The translations under genes were made by a program, and so were the position numbers. From Candidatus Thiodiazotropha sp. (GTDB lineage Bacteria > Pseudomonadota > Gammaproteobacteria > Chromatiales > Chromatiaceae), in assembly GCA_023838465.1 (NCBI GenBank), contig JAIVEQ010000004.1:99379-149176 (forward strand): a stretch of 49,798 bases of DNA. The letters are read 5' to 3'. This document shows positions 45,278 through 49,798 of the stretch, one piece after another. The notes below the pieces were generated by a model. The model saw only the letters and a program-made list of their open reading frames with translations. It had not been told where the DNA came from and did no database searches. Position 1 is the first letter of the stretch; every line of letters begins with the position of its first letter.

Positions 45278-47170
45278 TTAAAACCTGCCGGTGTACCCGG
45301 CATAGAGATAGCGCCCGCCTGGGTCGTCTGGATAGCCGAAGGTCGACATGTTATAGGGGATCTCCTTGTCGCTCAGGTTGTCGACGCCGAAAAAGAGTTC
45401 GTGCTCACGGCTCAGACGGTGGGAGAACTTGAAGTCGAGCACCGAGTAGTCTGAAGAAACCGGTACGCGATTCTCGTCATTTGCGTAGTAGTCGTCGAAC
45501 GCCCGGTAGTTGAGGTAGAGGGTATTGTCGCCGAAGTCTGTGCTGAAGCCGATTTTGGCGGACAATCGCGCATAGTCGGTCAATCGTTCGTCAGTTTCGG
45601 TATCGGTCTTGTCCAGATATTCCAGCGATCCATTGAGAGAGATCCTCTCTGTGATCTCCGTCGACAGGGTGAACTCCGCGCCTTCGATCATGGCCTTGTC
45701 AACGTTGTCATACTCGATCTCGACCGGAGGTGGGAATCCGCCCACTGTCACGCTTGTGATCATGTCCTCAATCCTCGACTTGTGCAGCACAAGCTCCATC
45801 TCAACCGCCTGCATGCGATAGCCCACGGCGAATTCCAGGGTCTTGGAGGTCTCTGGCTGCAGGTCCGGGTTACCGGAAATCTCGTAGGGGCCCCTAAAGA
45901 AGTGGCCGTAGAGATGGGTGAAATTGGGCGCCTTGAAAGCGGAGCCATAGCCAAACCGGGTGCGCCAGCCGCCGCTTTTCCAGCTGAGGGTCGCCCGTGG
46001 GTTGGTAGTGTTGCCGAAATCGCTGTAGTCGTCATGGCGCACGCCCAGGATCAGGGAGAGCTGTGGCGTTAACTCCCATTGATTCTGCAACAGCAGATAG
46101 TAGACGTCCCGATCGGGCTTGGCGGTCAATGCGGTCAGGTCGATGGACTGGTGGTTGCCGCCGAGACCGATGGTGGTGATGTGGCTGTCTCCCGGAAACA
46201 GGGTCAGATAGCTGTTGAGTTCGGTCTGCGAATAGTCGGTGGTCTCGGTTTCGCCTGTGCCGCGATCCACGTCGGCGTCACTGTGACCGTAGGAGAGGTT
46301 GACGCTGAGAGAGGAACGTTCCATCTCCTGACGGTATTCTGCGAAATAGTTTTGACGTTTCTCCTCCTCAAAAATCTCCCGGTTGGTATCGTCGACCCCC
46401 GCATCGTCCTGTCTGGCATATTCAACACCGAAGTTGAGACTGGCGGTGCCTGAGAACGCATAGTTACCCTTGTAGGAGAGAAACACCCTGTTCTCATCGC
46501 GCAGATTGTCCGTCATGGCATCCGCTTCCTTTTCGTATTCATTTCTGTCCTTGATCTCATAGGTGATACGGTTACTCAGCTTGCCCTGGGTGGCAAAATT
46601 GACGCTACCCTTGAGGATGGCAGTCTCCCTGCCTCCCCCATCCACCGCGCCACCGATGAAGGTGGCGTTCACCGATCTGCCTTGAGTGGGCTTTTTGGTA
46701 ACGATATTGATCACACCCGCCATCGACTCCGAGCCGTAGAGGGCTGACATGGGTCCCCGGACGATTTCGATGCGTTCGATGTCCTCCAACTGAATGCCGT
46801 TGAGTTCGCTGGAACCGTACTTGCCGGTGCGACGCATGCCGTCCACCAGTAACAGCACATGATCGTCGGAGAAACCCCGCATGACCACACTGGAATTGCT
46901 GCCGCTGTTTTTCACATAGACGCCCGCGGCCTGTTGCAGCACCTGTGCGAGGTTTCTGCCCGAGAACGCTTTGATCTTCGCTTCATCGATGACTTCAATC
47001 GTGGCCTGAACATCGTCGATATGTTGCTCAATACCTGGCGCGGTAACACTGATGACCGGTATATCCTCAGTGCTCAAGACCGGATGGGCAAAAGTGACAA
47101 GGCTAAGCCTGAAAATGGCAAACTTCTTATGAAAAAAACCATGCAGGCGCATGGAAGACAAAGGGTACAC
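45278..47170 (-). CDS. TonB-dependent outer-membrane receptor
   Basis: A 630-residue receptor. The plug domain includes VISVTAPGIEQHIDDVQATI, RGFSDDHVLLLVDGMRR, RIEIVRGPMSALYGSESMAG and VINIVTKKP, the standard plug motifs. A 22-strand barrel follows and ends in an aromatic residue (YTGRF). It resembles the CirA/BtuB colicin-siderophore group, but the ligand is unknown. The start is GTG with GGAGG close upstream. The leader is not a recognisable cobalamin riboswitch. No ABC or TonB genes are near, so the receptor must rely on systems elsewhere. Confidence 0.93.
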   Translation of the reverse strand: MYPLSSMRLHGFFHKKFAIFRLSLVTFAHPVLSTEDIPVISVTAPGIEQHIDDVQATIEVIDEAKIKAFSGRNLAQVLQQAAGVYVKNSGSNSSVVMRGFSDDHVLLLVDGMRRTGKYGSSELNGIQLEDIERIEIVRGPMSALYGSESMAGVINIVTKKPTQGRSVNATFIGGAVDGGGRETAILKGSVNFATQGKLSNRITYEIKDRNEYEKEADAMTDNLRDENRVFLSYKGNYAFSGTASLNFGVEYARQDDAGVDDTNREIFEEEKRQNYFAEYRQEMERSSLSVNLSYGHSDADVDRGTGETETTDYSQTELNSYLTLFPGDSHITTIGLGGNHQSIDLTALTAKPDRDVYYLLLQNQWELTPQLSLILGVRHDDYSDFGNTTNPRATLSWKSGGWRTRFGYGSAFKAPNFTHLYGHFFRGPYEISGNPDLQPETSKTLEFAVGYRMQAVEMELVLHKSRIEDMITSVTVGGFPPPVEIEYDNVDKAMIEGAEFTLSTEITERISLNGSLEYLDKTDTETDERLTDYARLSAKIGFSTDFGDNTLYLNYRAFDDYYANDENRVPVSSDYSVLDFKFSHRLSREHELFFGVDNLSDKEIPYNMSTFGYPDDPGGRYLYAGYTGRF

Positions 47171-47479
47171 ACAAACCTCCGTTACTCGTTAGCAAAGACC
47201 GCACAAAAAACCGTATTTCGTAACCGTTGCAGTTAAGCAGGTTACGTGCCGTTTGCTAGGCTGTTGATTTAAAGAAGAAAATACAGCCTGGTTATTATGT
47301 AACTGTGGGATACTCCCGGTTACATACGGCATATGACACAACAATGAGATTGGATGTGTAGTTTGAGACCGGGGATCAGGGGGCAGCGTACTTGAAATAG
47401 GGTAACGTATAAAAAAGTCTGATATGGACACCCACCCATAATAAATCGAAATTTGAAAGGGTGCCCGGTTTAAGGTTTG
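47171..47479. other. intergenic upstream of TonB receptor
   Basis: About 310 bases holding a GGACACCC...GGGTGCCC hairpin (47426-47464), one member of the repeated GACACCC set, and GTTAC-rich inverted segments near 47290-47325. No riboswitch family was recognised. Confidence 0.4.
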
Positions 47480-47764
47480 GTATATAGTTATACTGAATTA
47501 CTGGTCCGCCTGACTAAGATCGATGCCCTGGTCCTGAATGATTGGAGCCTGGCCAACTCATTGACGAACAGCAGCTTGACCTGTTGGAAAATCCCGATGA
47601 CAGGCATGATAACCGTAGGATTAATAGCATCACATAAGCGATTATCCAACACTGGCTGATGCCATTATGGGTCACCATGCACACAACGCTTATAAAATTA
47701 ATTTGAGGGGAGACCCCATGCGAAATAATAAAACACAGTTGACAACACCAACCCAATCGGAATA
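47480..47764 (+). pseudogene. istB: IstB (IS21 helper ATPase) remnant
   Basis: Read across frames, the plus strand gives pieces of IstB: IDALVLNDWSLA, LTNEQQLDLLENPDDRH (with frame changes), LADAIMGHHAHNAYKIN and the ending GDPMRNNKTQLTTPTQSE. At least three frameshifts or stops break it. No istA partner is nearby. It is a decayed IS21-family insertion. Confidence 0.7.
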
Positions 47765-47890
47765 ACAATACAGTACTCCGCATCGCTGTCGCTCCGTTGG
47801 GTGGCAACCTTCACTGGATTACGCAAATATGCTCAGACACTAAATATGCTAGGAATATGGTCTATGTTTGAATGTATCTGGAGAAATGTC

Positions 47891-48196
47891 ATGAAGCATC
47901 TGATTTACAAATTTTGGGTGCTTCTACCAACTATCCTTATGATGCCATCTGAGAGCTTTGCGAATTCATGGACTTGTCACTATGCGGATCTAACAAGGAA
48001 CGTCGTTATCTTCTACCCAAATGAACCCGCCAGATTACCCTGCAAAGTCTACTATACCAAGCCAAAAGAAAACGTAATGCCGCGTACATTATGGAAAGCT
48101 GAAAATGAAGAAAATTATTGCGCACGAAAAGCTGTTGAGTTCATTAATGCATTAGAATCATGGGCCTGGCAATGTTCCAGTGACAATGATCAATAA
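47891..48196 (+). CDS. small secreted protein, unknown function
   Basis: A 101-residue protein starting at ATG 47891, with GGAG nine bases before it. A signal peptide (FWVLLPTILMMPSESFANSW) precedes a small domain with four cysteines (WTCHYADLTRNVVIFYPN..., LPCKVYY, NYCARKAVEF, AWQCSSD), probably two disulfides. The domain recurs in marine proteobacteria, I believe, but has no named function. A longer frame to 47801 is not favoured. Confidence 0.65.
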   Translation: MKHLIYKFWVLLPTILMMPSESFANSWTCHYADLTRNVVIFYPNEPARLPCKVYYTKPKENVMPRTLWKAENEENYCARKAVEFINALESWAWQCSSDNDQ

Positions 48197-48846
48197 CCCA
48201 CTCGATTACATTCAATTGATATTCAAGATATAAACAAATAAACAAATAAACAAATAAACAAATAAACAAATAAACAAAATAAATAAGACACCCTATTCTT
48301 AATAACACCAAGGTAATTGAATATGGGAATTCGAGAACTTAATGGGAAATTTGAATAAGTATCTTGTTTTTTTGTTTCAGTAAAGAGTAAACGGATCATT
48401 TTTTGGGGCACAGAACCTGAATCAATACTAAGTCATGTCACCAAAAGACACCCTCATACCGCGAGATGGTTCAAGCCAGCGCCCAGGTTGAGCATTCGCT
48501 GATAACCTAATCGCTGCACGACACTATTAATTTACGGCTTGTACCCGACAAACGTAGACACCCATCCATAATTCATGAAGTACCACCTGTTAAAGATCAC
48601 TTTTCCCGCTATCCGAAGAAACTATTTTACCATTCTGAACGTATATAAAGTTAAACGTTGCGGCTGGAATCAAAAAGCCAACTCACTCCCTAGGCTTAGT
48701 TTCATACAAAGCCGCAGCCCATAGTGTACTGCTGACTCTTACAAGAGATAATCCATAGAAGCAGTACCTCCTACATATTCACCCTGCTTTTCTTTGCGGT
48801 GAAAAAGATAACTTAACCCCATTAAGTTAATGATGGAGAGTGAATC
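48197..48846. other. long intergenic region with repeats
   Basis: 650 bases with an AAACAAAT microsatellite (48232-48279) and three AGACACCC motifs (48286, 48446, 48556). No credible gene; the short minus-strand frame over the microsatellite is repeat-driven. Confidence 0.5.
48232..48279. repeat. tandem repeat, six units of AAACAAAT
   Basis: Five exact 8-base AAACAAAT units and a sixth with one change (AAACAAAA). Copy number may vary between strains by slipped-strand replication. It lies between two secreted-protein genes. Confidence 0.9.
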
Positions 48847-49353
48847 ATGACTATGACAAATTGTTTTCGATGTACTATAACGGGTGCAGTAATCAGCCTA
48901 ACTTTTTTTGCACCATTACCTGCAATGGCGGACGGTGGTATCGAGCTTGGCGTACTTACGTGCAAATCCATACCGGGTACGCATAGCTACTACGTCATAC
49001 ACCATTCTGTTGGTGTCGATTGTATTTTTAATCATACCTATGGCCAGGAAAGCTATAAAGGTAGAGCCGGTATAGGCTTTGGACTCGATCTGAACTGGCG
49101 ACAGACAGAAAACATGGCTTTTTTAGTGATTGGGGGAACCAGTGATGTGGATCCCAGCGCACACAGCCTTGCAGGTCGATATGTAGGCGCACAAGCTTCA
49201 GCAACGCTTGCTGTCGGTGCTAATGTCGCAGTACTAGTCGGTGGCGGTCACAAGAACGTCAGTCTGCAACCGATCGCTTTGGGTGTAAATACCGGGCTTG
49301 GCGCAGCGCTTGGAATCGGCTATATCTCTCTCGATCCATCAATCGATTCGTGA
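48847..49353 (+). CDS. DUF992-family secreted protein
   Basis: A 168-residue protein with a signal peptide (VISLTFFAPLPAMADGG). The mature part matches DUF992: IELGVLTCKSIPG, VGVDCIF, YKGRAGIGFGLDLNW, SLAGRYVGAQASATLAVGAN and VLVGGG..NVSLQPI. The last segment forms a repeated glycine-rich beta pattern. The family is best known in alphaproteobacteria, so transfer is possible. GGAGAG is seven bases before the ATG. Confidence 0.85.
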   Translation: MTMTNCFRCTITGAVISLTFFAPLPAMADGGIELGVLTCKSIPGTHSYYVIHHSVGVDCIFNHTYGQESYKGRAGIGFGLDLNWRQTENMAFLVIGGTSDVDPSAHSLAGRYVGAQASATLAVGANVAVLVGGGHKNVSLQPIALGVNTGLGAALGIGYISLDPSIDS

Positions 49354-49798
49354 GTTAAGGTTCTGCAGGACAAGGTTGCAAATAGCTACATAAGGTAGGG
49401 TGGTTATAATCACCCTAATTACCAGGATATTCAATCCAAATATGTTGCTAATGAAACCGACCATATGCGGGCTTAAATGTGGTATGGACACCCACACCAA
49501 TCTTTTGTTGATGCAATATTTGGGTGGGTGTCTTGATTACGCTTTTTCCGCCCCACTGGGCCACTGATGTGCGTGTTATGGTCGCGCATTTATTCATGTT
49601 ATGAATGAATTTCGATAAGCCAGTAGCAGAAAAACCATAAGGAAATACATGCTGGTGCGCGTAACCTATTTTGATATTAATTATGAGCTTCATTTACAGC
49701 AACAAGTAAAAGGCTATATCCGGATTTCGCAACGACATAATATTCAATTATGTGCAGCATAGTATAGCCTTGTAGGCATTTACAGTGTACGAAATTTA
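49354..49798. other. window end, repeat-rich, no gene
   Basis: Contains the palindrome GGTAGGGTG...CACCCTA (about 49394-49419) and an inverted pair GGACACCCA (49486) / TGGGTGTCT (49525) separated by about 30 bases. The 49448-49693 minus-strand frame contains KTPTQILHQQ, similar to KTPTQMHDM in the RAYT fragment at 42186, so it is repeat-derived and not a real gene. Confidence 0.5.

Noticed and set aside
47171..47479. Cobalamin riboswitch upstream of the TonB receptor
   Set aside because: No B12-box-like sequence was found.
48223..48411. Minus-strand frame LFCLFVYLFICLFVYLFIS
   Set aside because: Generated by the AAACAAAT microsatellite, not a protein.

Overview
The window looks like the chromosome of a sulfur-oxidising, facultatively anaerobic gammaproteobacterium, in the range of Sedimenticola, Thiodiazotropha or other Chromatiales-like lineages. 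This rests on a flavocytochrome c sulfide dehydrogenase (fccAB) beside several c-type cytochromes, a full-length pyruvate:ferredoxin oxidoreductase, hydrogenase/sulfhydrogenase subunits, zapD-yacG, and both aerobic (nrdAB) and anaerobic (nrdD/nrdG) ribonucleotide reductases. The genus is inference; no rRNA or tRNA gene was seen.

Layout. Positions 1-2.0 kb (minus) hold the end of a hydrogenase-type operon (2Fe-2S/FAD subunit and 4Fe-4S subunit), divergent from nifJ (2.4-5.9 kb). From 6 to 9.5 kb there are small transport and oxidoreductase genes mixed with debris: a truncated chrA and a decayed IS3/IS1182 composite. From 9.5 to 16.7 kb one minus-strand cluster encodes a response regulator, histidine kinase, MipA-like outer-membrane protein, periplasmic adaptor, ABC ATPase, MacB-like permease and a lipoprotein hydrolase, probably a self-regulated envelope export system. 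From 16.9 to 21.1 kb are housekeeping genes (a DHODH-like protein, zapD, yacG, a thioredoxin, a metallo-beta-lactamase-fold hydrolase). From 21.3 to 24.6 kb is the anaerobic ribonucleotide reductase locus behind FNR-like and paired NrdR sites. From 24.8 to 31.1 kb is a cytochrome/sulfide block (tetraheme NapC/NirT type, ankyrin protein, fccA, fccB, two diheme cytochromes, DUF302 protein). From 32.2 to 36.7 kb is nrdAB behind DnaA boxes and paired NrdR boxes.

From about 37.1 kb to the end the window is accessory and rich in repeats: a frameshifted P-loop ATPase, a brnT/brnA toxin-antitoxin pair, a RAYT transposon with inverted ends, transposase fragments, a TonB-dependent receptor, small secreted proteins, a microsatellite and REP-like palindromes.

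The most unusual feature is a 283-bp non-coding element present in three copies that appear identical (22161-22443 +, 42339-42621 -, 44175-44457 -). Two copies lie inside protein genes (nrdD and an alpha/beta hydrolase), in the sense orientation. In both cases exact removal restores the reading frame and leaves no target duplication. The element can fold into at least six hairpins, has no plausible protein, and shows no canonical group I or group II intron core that I could find. It is either an undescribed RNA-level intron or a miniature mobile element that inserts without target duplication. A second feature is that the glycyl-radical domain of NrdD is encoded by its own short gene, overlapping the main nrdD frame.
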